A stretch of 64,000 bases of DNA from Streptomyces sp. MP131-18 (GTDB taxonomy: Bacteria > Actinomycetota > Actinomycetes > Streptomycetales > Streptomycetaceae), in the NCBI RefSeq assembly GCF_001984575.1, contig NZ_LZNS01000001.1:5421933-5485932 (forward strand), given 5' to 3'. Shown here piece after piece: positions 45,499-54,282 of this stretch. Every line of letters begins with the position of its first letter. Within the stretch, counting starts at the first letter, position 1. The notes under the pieces are model-generated. The model ran no database searches. It was given only the letters and a program-made list of their open reading frames with translations, and was not told the DNA's origin. A program made the position numbers and the translations under genes.

Positions 45499-46890
45499 TC
45501 AACCCGGCAGCCGTCGCACCGGGAACCAGCGCGGGGGTGCCGACGGCGTGCGCCGGTTCACGACGGCCGCCGCCTGCACGGTCTCCTGGACGCGGTCGGC
45601 GGGCACCCACGAAGCCCCGTCCGCCGGGTCGGGGACGCGGCACAGCTCCAGGTGCGGGCTGCCGCCGTCGAGCGAGGCCGCGGTGAAGGCCGTGAACCGG
45701 ATCGTGCCGTGCGGGCTGTTGGTGGCGGTCTCGTACAGCAGCCCGATCTCTCCGGTGAGCAGCTCCGCCAGGTCCGAGTAGCCGGCCCGCGCCGAGTTGA
45801 TGGTCTTGGTCGTGGCCTGCCACGTCCCGCCCTCGTCGTAGGAGGTGCGGATCGTCATGGCGCGGCGGCGGGTCGCGACGTCGGGCACCGGCCGGGCCGG
45901 GGCCGACAGCAGCAGCCGGTTGCGCGGGTCGCCCTCGTCGGTGGCGCGCAGCCGCAGCATCGAGCCGTAGACGGGCGGGGCGGCCAGGCCCGGCACGGGC
46001 GTGAAACCGGCAGGGTCGAACGTTTCGCCGCCGTCGTCGCTCCGCGCCTCCAGCCGGTGCAGGCCGGGACCCGGGTGCGAGCTGCGGGCGTTGACGTACA
46101 GGGCGCCCGACACCAGCTCGACGACGGTCAGTTCGCCCGGGTGCGGCAGCTCCTCCACCGTCTCCCAGACGGCGCCGAGCCGCCAGGTGAGGCCGCCGTC
46201 GTCGCTGTAGTACAGCTGCGCGCCGGACGTGCCGTCCTCGGTGTCGTGGTCGCCGGGGACGATCAGCCGCCCGGCGTGCGGGCCGCGCCGCAACTGCACG
46301 CCGTGGCCGGGGCCGACGGACACCCACGTCCAGTGCGCGGGCTTCAGCGGCCCGAGCACGCCGCCCGTGGTCCAGGTCAGCCCGTCGTCGTCGCTGTACA
46401 CGCTGTGCAGGCTGCGGCCGCCCCTGGCCCGTTCGCCGTCCTTGTGCGCCCAGCCGTTGTAGGCGAACAGCACGGAGACCCGGCCGGTGGCGTCGTCCAC
46501 CACCGGCACCGGATTGCCGAAGCCACCGGACGTGCCGGTGCCGCGCAGCACGGTCAGGTCGCTCCACGTGTGGCCGCCGTCGAGGGACCGCTTCATCACC
46601 AGGTCGATGTTCCCCACGTCGCTGCAGTCGGTGACGCGGGCCTCGGCGAACGCCAGCAGCGTGCCGTCCGGCGTGGTGACGAGGGCGGGGATGCGGAAGC
46701 AGGCATATCCCTCCGTGTGGTGCTCGAACGGGGTGGACAGGGCCTGTTCCGGCGGCGTCGGCGGCTCCGCCGGGGCCGCGGCCCCGGCGGAGGGCGCGGT
46801 GGCCAGGACGGCCCAGGCGACGGTGGCGAGAACGGCCGTCCAGGATGTCGCGGGCGCCCACCGGCGGGCGCTCTTCCTGCGGGCCGGCAT
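45499..46890 (-). CDS. Secreted exo-alpha-sialidase (BNR-repeat neuraminidase)
   Basis: 463 residues from ATG 46890. An Arg-rich N-terminus and hydrophobic stretch ending PSAGAAAPAE form a signal peptide. The FRIP motif (YACFRIPALVTT) and five Asp boxes are visible: SLDGGHTW, SDDDGLTW, SDDGGLTW, SDDGGETF and SYDEGGTW. These define GH33-type sialidases with a six-bladed propeller; further Arg triad candidates are downstream. It would release terminal sialic acids or related sugars outside the cell. It is convergent with the hypothetical gene at 45447. Confidence 0.92.
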   Translation of the reverse strand: MPARRKSARRWAPATSWTAVLATVAWAVLATAPSAGAAAPAEPPTPPEQALSTPFEHHTEGYACFRIPALVTTPDGTLLAFAEARVTDCSDVGNIDLVMKRSLDGGHTWSDLTVLRGTGTSGGFGNPVPVVDDATGRVSVLFAYNGWAHKDGERARGGRSLHSVYSDDDGLTWTTGGVLGPLKPAHWTWVSVGPGHGVQLRRGPHAGRLIVPGDHDTEDGTSGAQLYYSDDGGLTWRLGAVWETVEELPHPGELTVVELVSGALYVNARSSHPGPGLHRLEARSDDGGETFDPAGFTPVPGLAAPPVYGSMLRLRATDEGDPRNRLLLSAPARPVPDVATRRRAMTIRTSYDEGGTWQATTKTINSARAGYSDLAELLTGEIGLLYETATNSPHGTIRFTAFTAASLDGGSPHLELCRVPDPADGASWVPADRVQETVQAAAVVNRRTPSAPPRWFPVRRLPG

Positions 46891-47007
46891 GTCCGGACCG
46901 TACAACAGCCGGACCACGTGCATGCGGCGCGCGGTGAACGCTGCGGTGGACGCCGGGTAACGCGCCCGGCGGGCGGGCCGTGGCGGGTGGTCTGCGACCA
47001 TGGAGGG

Positions 47008-47391
47008 GTGACCGAGGAGCAGTCGTTCTATGACCAGGTCGGGGGCGAGGAGACTTTCCGCAGGCTCGTCCGCCGCTTCTACGAGGGCGTCGCCGGGGAC
47101 CCGGTGCTGCGGCCGATGTACCCGGAGGAGGATCTCGGTCCTGCCGAGGAGCGGCTGGTCCTGTTCCTCATGCAGTACTGGGGCGGCCCCCGCACCTACA
47201 GCGACAGCCGCGGCCACCCGCGGCTGCGGATGCGGCACGCGCCGTTCACCGTGAACCGCGCGGCCCACGACGCGTGGCTCGCGCACATGCGGGACGCGGT
47301 GGACGAGCTCGGCCTCGCGCCCGAGCACGAGCGGCAGTTGTGGGACTACCTGGTGTACGCCGCCGCCTCGATGGTGAACACCCCGGGCTGA
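47008..47391 (+). CDS. glbO: Truncated haemoglobin, group II (trHbO-type)
   Basis: 127 residues from GTG 47008; a purine-rich GGAGGGG sits immediately upstream. The fold markers are FYDQVGGEETFRRLVRRFYE, MYPEEDLGPAEERL, QYWGGP and a proximal-His segment RMRHAPFTVNR, with a late Trp in ERQLWDYL. Group II truncated globins bind O2/NO and are linked to redox or NO tolerance. It is monocistronic and divergent from the sialidase. Confidence 0.92.
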   Translation: MTEEQSFYDQVGGEETFRRLVRRFYEGVAGDPVLRPMYPEEDLGPAEERLVLFLMQYWGGPRTYSDSRGHPRLRMRHAPFTVNRAAHDAWLAHMRDAVDELGLAPEHERQLWDYLVYAAASMVNTPG

Positions 47392-47525
47392 GCGGGCGCG
47401 CGATCATGGAGCCGGGTCGCGCCGTGATCACCGGGAGACCCGTGCCCGTGCTGCCGTGACGGTGTTTTCACCTCCTCAGGCGTGCGGAGCGGGCCGGCCC
47501 GACGCGGAGCGGGCGGCCCGAAGGG

Positions 47526-47867
47526 CTAGATCACCACCCTTTCTTCGGTGACCATGACCGCGACCGAATTCATGTCGATGAACTTGCTCTCGTCCGGGTG
47601 CACCAGCTCTCTGTAGTTGTCGGACGCGAAGAAGGCGTCGTGATCCGCCCAGCTTTCGAACCAGATTTCCGTGAGACCGTCGTAGGCCGGGCCGGGGTAT
47701 CCCTCGGCGGGTATCGGGTGGGAGACGGCATACCTCTTCACGTACTGCCGTGCTTCCGGAATGGATGTGAACAACGGGGCGTGGCGGTTCCGGTGGTGGT
47801 CGACGAATTCCTCGGAGGTCATTCCGTCGATGCGGTTGATCATGAAAGCCAGCTTGAGCACAGACAT
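47526..47867 (-). CDS. EthD-domain small protein
   Basis: 113 residues from ATG 47867; GTG 47861 is better spaced from the AAGGGAG site and may be the real start. The ferredoxin-like alpha/beta fold of EthD/Dabb proteins is suggested by LKLAFMINRIDGMTSEEFVD, HHRNRHAPLF and FESWADHDAFFASDNYRELV. These dimeric proteins take part in ring cleavage, dehydration or unassigned steps. It is divergent from a MerR regulator, with a palindromic MerR-type operator between them, so it is probably the regulated target. Confidence 0.82.
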   Translation of the reverse strand: MSVLKLAFMINRIDGMTSEEFVDHHRNRHAPLFTSIPEARQYVKRYAVSHPIPAEGYPGPAYDGLTEIWFESWADHDAFFASDNYRELVHPDESKFIDMNSVAVMVTEERVVI

Positions 47868-47910
47868 CTCCCTTTCGTGCTCTCGCGGAAGCGAGAGCCG
47901 AGTCATGGGG

Positions 47911-47940
47911 ATAACCTAAACGCTGACATCGATGTCAAGG
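47911..47940 (-). promoter_or_regulatory. MerR-type operator/promoter of the EthD gene
   Basis: TGACATCGATGTCA (47924-47937) is a perfect 14-bp palindrome in the divergent gap. On the minus strand TTGACA (47934-47939) is followed 17 bp later by GGTTAT (47911-47916), a plausible -35/-10 pair with the dyad in the spacer, the classic MerR geometry. Confidence 0.65.
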
Positions 47941-47977
47941 GCAAGTCGCTGTGACCCGGTGCACATGAGGGGTTGAG

Positions 47978-48466
47978 ATGCGGATTGGTGAACTGTCCGC
48001 CCGGACGGGAGCAAGCCGTCGATCACTGCGTTACTACGAGCAGCAGGGTCTGCTGGTCAGCACCAGATCCTCCAGCGGCCAGCGGTGCTACGACGAGGAG
48101 CACGTCCGGCGAGTGGCGCTGATCCAGGTGTTCTTGGCCGCCGGAATGTCCAGCAGGACCATCGCTCAGCTGATCCCCTGCATGACGCGGCCCAGCACGG
48201 ACAGAGCTCGGCGGGCCCTGGCGGCCATGGACGAGGAGCGGAGCCGTCTTTCCTCCGCAATTGACAGCCTGGCCGCCGCCAGGGAAGCGCTTGATCACCT
48301 GATCGACGTCAACCGGAAATTCCTGGCGAACGTGGCGGATGACTCGGCCCCGGACGGACCGGATCGGCATTCCGGTCTTTTTCCGGTGGGACGCCCCGAT
48401 GCGGCTCGGGCTCAGCAGATTGCCCTGGCCGCAATCCTCCGCGACCCGCCGGGTCCTGGTCGCTGA
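47978..48466 (+). CDS. MerR-family transcriptional regulator
   Basis: 162 residues. The N-terminal winged helix MRIGELSARTGASRRSLRYY, then EQQGLL and QRCYDEEHVRRV, is canonical. A coiled-coil dimer helix follows (about 80-115). No Cys metal site is seen at the C-terminus, so it probably senses an organic ligand. The gene is divergent from the EthD gene across a perfect palindrome, and ends 5 bp from the convergent ABC permease. Confidence 0.93.
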   Translation: MRIGELSARTGASRRSLRYYEQQGLLVSTRSSSGQRCYDEEHVRRVALIQVFLAAGMSSRTIAQLIPCMTRPSTDRARRALAAMDEERSRLSSAIDSLAAAREALDHLIDVNRKFLANVADDSAPDGPDRHSGLFPVGRPDAARAQQIALAAILRDPPGPGR

Positions 48467-48471
48467 ACGGC

Positions 48472-49536
48472 TCAGGTGCTGTCCCAGCGGAACAGGCGGG
48501 CGGCGACGGCGGTGACCACGGCGGTGAACAGCAGCAGGCCGCCCATCACGGGCAGGGCGTCGCCCCAGCCGCCGCCGCGGGACAGGACGTCCTGGAGTGA
48601 GGTGTTCAGGTGCGCCAGCGGCAGGAAGTCGGCGACCGTGGAGAGCCAGCCCGGCATGTCACCGGTCGGGAAGAAGGAGCCGGACAGGAACGCCATCGGC
48701 ATGATGACGACCTGGAGCGCGCCGTTGGCCGCCTCGTCCGACTTCGCCCAGGCGCCGATCAGCAGGCCGATCGACATGAACGACAGGGTGCCGCAGGCGA
48801 CGAGCGGCAGGGACAGCCACCAGTTGCCGGTCAGCTTCAGCCCGAAGTACGGCATGGTCGCCACCGCGAGGAAGATCGCGACCTGTACGAAGGAGAACGC
48901 GAGGCTCACCCCGATACGGGCGCTGATCACCGTGCCGGGGCCGACGGGGGCCAGCCACAGCCGCCGCAGGATGCGTTTGCGGCGCCACTGGACCAGCGTG
49001 AACGCGGACATGAACGACGCGCCCATGGCGATGGCCCAGCCCAGCAGGCCGGGCGTGAAGTACTGGATCGCCTTGACCGACTTGTCCTCGACCTGGTCGG
49101 TGGCCAGTTCGTAGGTGGCGGGCAGCCCGGTGGCGGCCAGGTTGGCGCCCTGCACGACGGACCGCATCAGGCCCTGCACGGTGCCCGCGCGGGCCGCGTC
49201 GGCGGCGGAGTAGCGCAGCTGGACCCGGCCGTCCTCCTCCCAGACGGCCGCGTCGACGTCGCCCTCGCGCACCTCTTCCAGGGCGCGTTCGCGGTCGGCG
49301 GTCTTCTCGATGGTCAGCGCGTCGGACAGGGCGGCGAACTCCGCCTCGGGCAGATCGTCAAGGACCGCGACGTCCCCGACCTGCACGATGGCGGAACGGC
49401 TCGTCGACTCGTTCTGGAACAGCACCCCGAACAGCGCGAGGAGCATCAGCGGAAAGATCAGCATGAAGAAGACCGCGGTGCGGTCCCGCAGCAGCCCCAG
49501 GGCCATCGCCCACGAAAGGCTTCGGAACGCGCTCAC
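48472..49536 (-). CDS. ABC-2 type exporter, permease subunit
   Basis: 354 residues from GTG 49536, overlapping the ATPase stop (GTGA). One N-terminal membrane helix (VFFMLIFPLMLLALFGVLF), a large extracytoplasmic domain (about 50-180), then five helices including the ABC-2 signature around GALQVVIMPMAFLSGSFFP. With the adjacent ATPase it forms a drug/antibiotic-type exporter (DrrB/YadH-like). The substrate is not evident. Confidence 0.9.
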   Translation of the reverse strand: MSAFRSLSWAMALGLLRDRTAVFFMLIFPLMLLALFGVLFQNESTSRSAIVQVGDVAVLDDLPEAEFAALSDALTIEKTADRERALEEVREGDVDAAVWEEDGRVQLRYSAADAARAGTVQGLMRSVVQGANLAATGLPATYELATDQVEDKSVKAIQYFTPGLLGWAIAMGASFMSAFTLVQWRRKRILRRLWLAPVGPGTVISARIGVSLAFSFVQVAIFLAVATMPYFGLKLTGNWWLSLPLVACGTLSFMSIGLLIGAWAKSDEAANGALQVVIMPMAFLSGSFFPTGDMPGWLSTVADFLPLAHLNTSLQDVLSRGGGWGDALPVMGGLLLFTAVVTAVAARLFRWDST

Positions 49537-50267
49537 TCGCGGTACTCCCGTCCGGTCAGCTGGAGGAAGACGTCCTCCAGGTTGTTCGCGCCCAGTTCGC
49601 GGATGAGGTCGGCGGGCGGCCCGACCCGGAGTATGCGGCCGGCGTCCATGATCGCGACGCGGTCGCACAGCAGCTCGGCCTCGTCCATGTAGTGCGTGGT
49701 GAGCACGACGGTGCGGCCCGTGGAGTTGATCCCGCGCAGCAGGTCCCACAGGTTGCGCCTGGCCTGCGGGTCGAGGCCGGTGGTCGGCTCGTCGAGGAAG
49801 ACCAGCTCCGGGTCGTGGACCAGCGCGCAGGCGATGGAGAGCCGCTGCGCCTGGCCGCCGGACAGCTTGTCGTCGCGGACGTCCCGCTTCTCCGTCAGCC
49901 CGACCGTGTCCAGCATCGCGTCGGCCCGCTCCCGGGACGCGCCGTAGAGCGCGGCGAAGGTGTGGATCTGCTCGCGCGCGGTGAGCTTTTCGAAGAACGC
50001 GGACGCCTGGAGCTGCACCCCGATGCGGCGCAGCAGCCGCTTGCTGCGCGGCCAGGAGGGCTCGCCGAGGAGGTGCGCACTGCCCTCGTCCGGCTGGCGC
50101 AGGCCCTCCACGAGCTCGAGCGTGGTGGTTTTGCCCGCGCCGTTGGGCCCGAGGATGCCGTAGAACTCTCCCCGGGCCACCTCGAACGTCACGCCGTCGA
50201 CGGCCTGTACGTCCCCGTAGCGTTTGCGAAGACCTCGGACGTCAATGGCGGCAGTGTTGTCGATCAC
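49533..50267 (-). CDS. ABC-2 type exporter, ATP-binding subunit
   Basis: 244 residues from GTG 50267. Walker A GPNGAGKTTTLE, Q-loop VQLQASAFFEKLT, signature KLSGGQAQRLSIA, Walker B LVFLDEPTTGLD and H-loop TTHYMDEAE are all intact. It is coupled to the permease. It starts 28 bp after the FHA gene stop, so it may also be reached by read-through from the kinase operon. Confidence 0.93.
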   Translation of the reverse strand: MIDNTAAIDVRGLRKRYGDVQAVDGVTFEVARGEFYGILGPNGAGKTTTLELVEGLRQPDEGSAHLLGEPSWPRSKRLLRRIGVQLQASAFFEKLTAREQIHTFAALYGASRERADAMLDTVGLTEKRDVRDDKLSGGQAQRLSIACALVHDPELVFLDEPTTGLDPQARRNLWDLLRGINSTGRTVVLTTHYMDEAELLCDRVAIMDAGRILRVGPPADLIRELGANNLEDVFLQLTGREYRE

Positions 50268-50295
50268 CCGGCGAATAGTAGTACCGGGGGTGGCG

Positions 50296-51450
50296 TCAGC
50301 CGCGATAGAGAGTCAGCGTCGTCCAGGCACCAATATGGATACGGTCGCCCTCCTGGAGCGGCACGGGGACGAACGGCTGGATCGGGTCCTCCGCCCCGTT
50401 CACCGTGGTGCCGTTCGTCGAGTCCTGGTCCACCACGGCCCAGGTGCCGTCCTGTTGCTGGACGAGGAGGGCGTGCTGGTGGGAGACGCCCGGGTCCTCC
50501 GGCGGGTGCGACAGGTCGATGTCGGGCGCCTCGCCCGTGGACTGGCGGCGGCGGCCGATCGTCACCTGCGGGCCGCCGAGCGGCAGCCGCTGCTCCGGCG
50601 CGTAGGCGGGCAGCGTCAGCTGGGCGGCCTCGGGCCCGGAGCGGCGCATCATCGCCGAGAAGTACTCCGGGTCGGGGCCGATGCTGACCAGCCAGCCCGC
50701 GGCCTGCTGCGCCGGCGCCCCCGGATAGCCGGGCGGGCCGGCCGCCGGCTGCCCCGGCGGCGGCAGCATCCAGTCCCCGCTCTGCTGCGGCGGCGCCTGG
50801 GCGGGCTGCGGGAACCCGTATCCGGGCTGGCGCTGTCCGGGGACCGGCTGCGGCTGTCCCGGCGGCTGGGGTGCCGGGGGAGTGGGCGGTATATACGTGG
50901 TCGGCGAGTTGGTCAGAAAGTTGTACCGGCAGCCCTCGCAGAACGGCGCCTGCGCCTCGCGCGGGGTGCGGCACACCGGGCACACCTCGGCCTGCGGGAT
51001 CGGCGCGGTGGCCGGTCCGCCGGGGCCGCCCGGGTAGCCGGGCGGGCTGCTGCTCTCCTGTCCGGGGAACGGCGGACGCTGGGCGCCGGTATCGCGTCCC
51101 GGGAACGGTGGGGGTGGGCCGCCTTGGTCGTGCTGTCCGGGGAACGGCGGGGGTGGGCCGCCTTGGTCGTGCTGTCCGGGGAACGGCGGGGGTGGGCCGC
51201 CTTGGTCGTGCTGTCCGGGGAACGGCGGGGGTGGGCCGCCTTGGTCGTGCTGTCCCGGGAACGGCGGGGGCGGGCGGCCCTGGTCGTGCTGTCCCGGGAA
51301 CGGCGGGGGTTGCGGGGGGCCGCCGGGGGCACCGGGGAAGCCGGGGGGCGGCGGAGGCGGAGGCGCCGCGGCGGGTGCCAGCATGCGGTGACCGCACACT
51401 TCGCACCAGTCGTCGGCCACCGACTGGTGGCCGTTCGGGCAAGTCGGCAT
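50296..51450 (-). CDS. FHA-domain protein with zinc ribbons and Pro-rich repeats
   Basis: 384 residues. An N-terminal zinc-ribbon-like CPNGHQSVADDWCEVCG is followed by five PPPPFPGQHDQGG-type repeats, a second CPVC...CEGC motif, a Pro/Gln-rich linker, and a C-terminal FHA domain (VTIGRRR, DPGVSHQHALL, DQDSTNGTTVNG). FHA domains bind phosphothreonine; the conserved Arg, Ser and His of the pocket are visible. As last gene of the PknG-like operon it is a candidate kinase substrate or reader, comparable in role (not in length) to mycobacterial GarA. Confidence 0.9.
   Translation of the reverse strand: MPTCPNGHQSVADDWCEVCGHRMLAPAAAPPPPPPPGFPGAPGGPPQPPPFPGQHDQGRPPPPFPGQHDQGGPPPPFPGQHDQGGPPPPFPGQHDQGGPPPPFPGQHDQGGPPPPFPGRDTGAQRPPFPGQESSSPPGYPGGPGGPATAPIPQAEVCPVCRTPREAQAPFCEGCRYNFLTNSPTTYIPPTPPAPQPPGQPQPVPGQRQPGYGFPQPAQAPPQQSGDWMLPPPGQPAAGPPGYPGAPAQQAAGWLVSIGPDPEYFSAMMRRSGPEAAQLTLPAYAPEQRLPLGGPQVTIGRRRQSTGEAPDIDLSHPPEDPGVSHQHALLVQQQDGTWAVVDQDSTNGTTVNGAEDPIQPFVPVPLQEGDRIHIGAWTTLTLYRG
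51116..51310 (-). repeat. 39-bp tandem repeat, five units, in the FHA gene
   Basis: The 39-bp unit encodes the 13-residue Pro-rich repeat PPPPFPGQHDQGG. Units 1-4 are almost identical at the DNA level and the fifth has a few changes, so copy number probably varies between strains. The frame is preserved. Confidence 0.92.
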
Positions 51451-51470
51451 GTTACTGCCTCCCCCTCACG

Positions 51471-52838
51471 TCACGGGTATCTCTCGTCTTCGCTCGGCTT
51501 CTTCTTCACCCGGACCGTCTTCGTCGACCGCGTCTCCAGGGTCATCTCGTCGGCCTCGGCGATTCTGGCTTTCAGTCGAACAGTACCTGCCGCGGCATCC
51601 TCCACGTCCACCACCTTTGCGAGCAGTTTCGCCGTCTCCTCGTTACCCGAACCGTGCGCCAGCTGCACCGCGCGCCCGAGCCGGGTCGTCGCACCGGCCT
51701 CGTCGCCGCGCTTGCGCAACTCGAGTCCCTCCTTGATCACGGAGGCCAGCTCGGCCTGTCCCGTGTAGTGCGCGACCTGCGGATTGATCGTCGTCGCGGC
51801 CACGAGATCGTCCGTCCACACGGCCCTGACCAGGCCGTTCCCCAGAATCTGCGCGGGCGGGCCGCCCGGCTCCGCCGGATCGCGGACGATCAGCGCGACG
51901 CGGGCGGCGAGCATCTCGTGGCCGACGGCGGGCGCCGGAACATCCACACAGACGTGGTAGTCGCGCGACTCGTCGCCCCACGATCCGGTGGGGTAGTCGC
52001 CGGAACGCGGCGGGGCCTCGGTACGCCGGGCAGTGAGATCTTCCACGGCCGGTGCAACCTGCTTGACGAATCGCACGGCCGCCCCCTGCGGCGTCCACAG
52101 CCGCAGGCGGACGTCGCCGATCTCCTTGCCCATCGCGGACTCCATCATGGCGGTGAAGTCGGCCGCCAGGGCCTCCGGCTCCGCCACGATGTCCGCGGTG
52201 CCCAGCAGCGCCGAGGCGATGCCGGTGACCTCCTCGACCTCCCAGTCGGTGCCCACGCCCCGCGCGTCGCACGTGAACCGGCCGGCGCAGGCGTCCAGCG
52301 CCAGGCGCAGCTCCTCCGGCTTCTCGTGCTCGTTGCGGCCGTCGGTCAGCAGGATGCCGTGCCTGATCGCGGCGGGCACGGTGCGCAGCAGCCGGTCGGC
52401 CAGCGACAGCCAGCTGCCTATCGCGGTGCCGCCGGCCGCGCGCAGGTGGCGCAGCGCGGTCCTGGCCGCGGCCCTGGTGCTGTCATCGGCGATGGCGAGC
52501 CGCCCGCCGCCGGGGTATACCTCGGCCGCCTGGTGGGTGCCGGCGACGACGGCGAACGCGACACCGTCCCTGAGGGTGTCGATCGCCGCCCCCGTGGCGC
52601 GGCGGGCGCCGTGCATCTTGGCGGGCGGGTAGTCCATCGAGCCGGAGCAGTCGACCATGACGACCACCGCCGCCCGCGGACCGTCGGCCGGGTCGTCCGC
52701 CGGGACCGGCAGGCCGCCGCTGCCGGTCGCGGTGACCGTCACGATGGCGTTCACCTCCTGCGCGTCCTGCGGGAGATACGCGTTCTGGTAGACGTCGACG
52801 GCGAACCGCGGCGCGTGCGACTTGACGAAGTCGGCCAT
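51471..52838 (-). CDS. VWA-domain protein
   Basis: 455 residues. A von Willebrand A domain near 60-240 has a complete MIDAS (VVMVDCSGSMD, with later Thr and Asp). A beta-rich middle and a helical C-terminus follow. No signal peptide, so it is cytoplasmic. It lies between the PP2C phosphatase and the FHA protein, 20 bp from the latter. VWA/FHA/kinase/phosphatase sets occur in phospho-signalling modules, where VWA proteins act as metal-dependent adaptors. Confidence 0.9.
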   Translation of the reverse strand: MADFVKSHAPRFAVDVYQNAYLPQDAQEVNAIVTVTATGSGGLPVPADDPADGPRAAVVVMVDCSGSMDYPPAKMHGARRATGAAIDTLRDGVAFAVVAGTHQAAEVYPGGGRLAIADDSTRAAARTALRHLRAAGGTAIGSWLSLADRLLRTVPAAIRHGILLTDGRNEHEKPEELRLALDACAGRFTCDARGVGTDWEVEEVTGIASALLGTADIVAEPEALAADFTAMMESAMGKEIGDVRLRLWTPQGAAVRFVKQVAPAVEDLTARRTEAPPRSGDYPTGSWGDESRDYHVCVDVPAPAVGHEMLAARVALIVRDPAEPGGPPAQILGNGLVRAVWTDDLVAATTINPQVAHYTGQAELASVIKEGLELRKRGDEAGATTRLGRAVQLAHGSGNEETAKLLAKVVDVEDAAAGTVRLKARIAEADEMTLETRSTKTVRVKKKPSEDERYP

Positions 52839-52866
52839 GTCCTGCCTGCCCCTCCTGCGGTCGTGT

Positions 52867-52902
52867 CCTGCGGTCGTGCTCTCCCGAGTGAACGACCGCA
52901 GG
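52867..52902 (-). promoter_or_regulatory. Intercistronic stem-loop between PP2C and VWA genes
   Basis: CCTGCGGTCGT (52867-52877) and ACGACCGCAGG (52892-52902) form a perfect 11-bp stem with a 14-nt loop, touching the PP2C stop codon. There is no U-tract. It may be a partial terminator or processing site lowering VWA-FHA expression relative to the kinase part of the operon. Confidence 0.65.
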
Positions 52903-54282
52903 TCACGCCGTCTGGGCCCGGTCCGGCTCGGCGGGGAACGGGATGACCGCGACGGTCACGTTGTCGTGGCCGCCCGAGTCGAGGGCGTGCCGGACGAGGT
53001 GCTGGGCGCTGGGCAGCGGTGCCGAACGCGCCTTGCCGGGTACGACGTGGGCCATCTGCTCGGCGGTTTCCGCATAGTTCCACAGGCCGTCGGTGCAGAC
53101 GATGACGACGCCCGGCCGGTCCGGCTCGAACAGGCGGGTGTGCGGCTCCACTTCCACCGCGTCCGCGCCCAGCCACGCGGTGATGGCGTGCGCGCGGTGG
53201 TCGGCCATCGCCTCTGCCTCGCTGAGCAGCCCGGCGGCGACCATCTGCGCGGCCCACGAGTCGTCCTGGGTCAGCCGCGCCGGCGCGGCGCCCTCCTCCT
53301 CCGGCACCCAGTAGGCGCGGCTGTCGCCGATCCAGCCGACGACGAGGGTGCCGCCGGTGGTGACGGCGCCGACGATCGTGCACGCCGGGGAGTTGCGGCC
53401 GGGCTCGGGCTCGGTGCCGTCCTCGGCCAGCGCGTTGACCGCGTCGGCCGCGGCGAGCAGCGCGTCGTGCATGGCCTGCTTGCCGTCCGCGCCGCGCGGC
53501 AGCCGGTCGAGCAGGAATTCCTGCGCGGCCTCGGCCGCCGCCGCGGACGCCTCGTCCGGACGGCTGGAGGAGGAAACGCCGTCGCAGACGACCGCGATGA
53601 CGGCGGGCGAGCCGTCGGGCAGCGCGGTCGCGGAGACGGTGAACGCGTCCTCGTTGCGGTGGTGGCGCAGGCCGAGGTCGCTGACGGCGGCGACGCCGCC
53701 GAGCGCGCGTTCCACGTGGTCGCGCTCGCCCGGCTGGGCGCGCCCGCAGCTCGCGCAGTAGCCGTCGGCGGCCACCCAGCCGTCCGGGCACACCGCGCAC
53801 GGGGTCGGCGCGGGCTCCTCGGCGGCCGGGACCGGGGCCGGGGGCGCGGGGGCGTCCGCGCGCGGGTCGGCGCCGTGCGGCGTCCGCGGGTCCGCCGCCG
53901 CGGGCGGCGCGGCGGGCGGCGCGGCGGGCGGCGGGCCCGCGGGTGCGGGGGGCGGTGCCGTGCGCGGGTCGGCGGCCCGTGGGTCGGCCGGCGGGGCCGG
54001 CGGCGCGGCGGGGGCCGGCGGCGGGGGAGGCGCGAGCGGCGGCGGGGGCGCCTGGCGCAGCGGCGGCGGCAGGGTGAAGTCGCCCTCGGTGGCGGGCCCT
54101 GAGGTGTCGGCGGCATCCTCCGCGGGCGCGGGCGCGGGCGCGGCGGTGCCCGCCTGCTGCTGCCTGGCGGCCGCACGCAGATCCGTACCGCAGACCCCGC
54201 AGAAGCGATCGTCGTCCTCCAACGGCTCACCGCAGCCGGGGCAGGCGGAGAGTTGGTCGAGCTGCGGCATCGTCACACCCAT
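52903..54282 (-). CDS. PP2C-family protein phosphatase with zinc ribbon
   Basis: 459 residues from ATG 54282 (ATG 54270 also possible), overlapping the kinase stop by 10 bp. N-terminal zinc ribbon CPGCGEPLEDDDRFCGVCG, a long Pro/Ala linker, a second CAVC...CASCG pair, and a C-terminal PP2C domain with metal-binding motifs (HRNEDAFTV, VVCDGVSSS, WIGDSRAYW, CTDGLWN). It should dephosphorylate Ser/Thr targets of the kinase encoded directly upstream. Confidence 0.93.
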   Translation of the reverse strand: MGVTMPQLDQLSACPGCGEPLEDDDRFCGVCGTDLRAAARQQQAGTAAPAPAPAEDAADTSGPATEGDFTLPPPLRQAPPPPLAPPPPPAPAAPPAPPADPRAADPRTAPPPAPAGPPPAAPPAAPPAAADPRTPHGADPRADAPAPPAPVPAAEEPAPTPCAVCPDGWVAADGYCASCGRAQPGERDHVERALGGVAAVSDLGLRHHRNEDAFTVSATALPDGSPAVIAVVCDGVSSSSRPDEASAAAAEAAQEFLLDRLPRGADGKQAMHDALLAAADAVNALAEDGTEPEPGRNSPACTIVGAVTTGGTLVVGWIGDSRAYWVPEEEGAAPARLTQDDSWAAQMVAAGLLSEAEAMADHRAHAITAWLGADAVEVEPHTRLFEPDRPGVVIVCTDGLWNYAETAEQMAHVVPGKARSAPLPSAQHLVRHALDSGGHDNVTVAVIPFPAEPDRAQTA

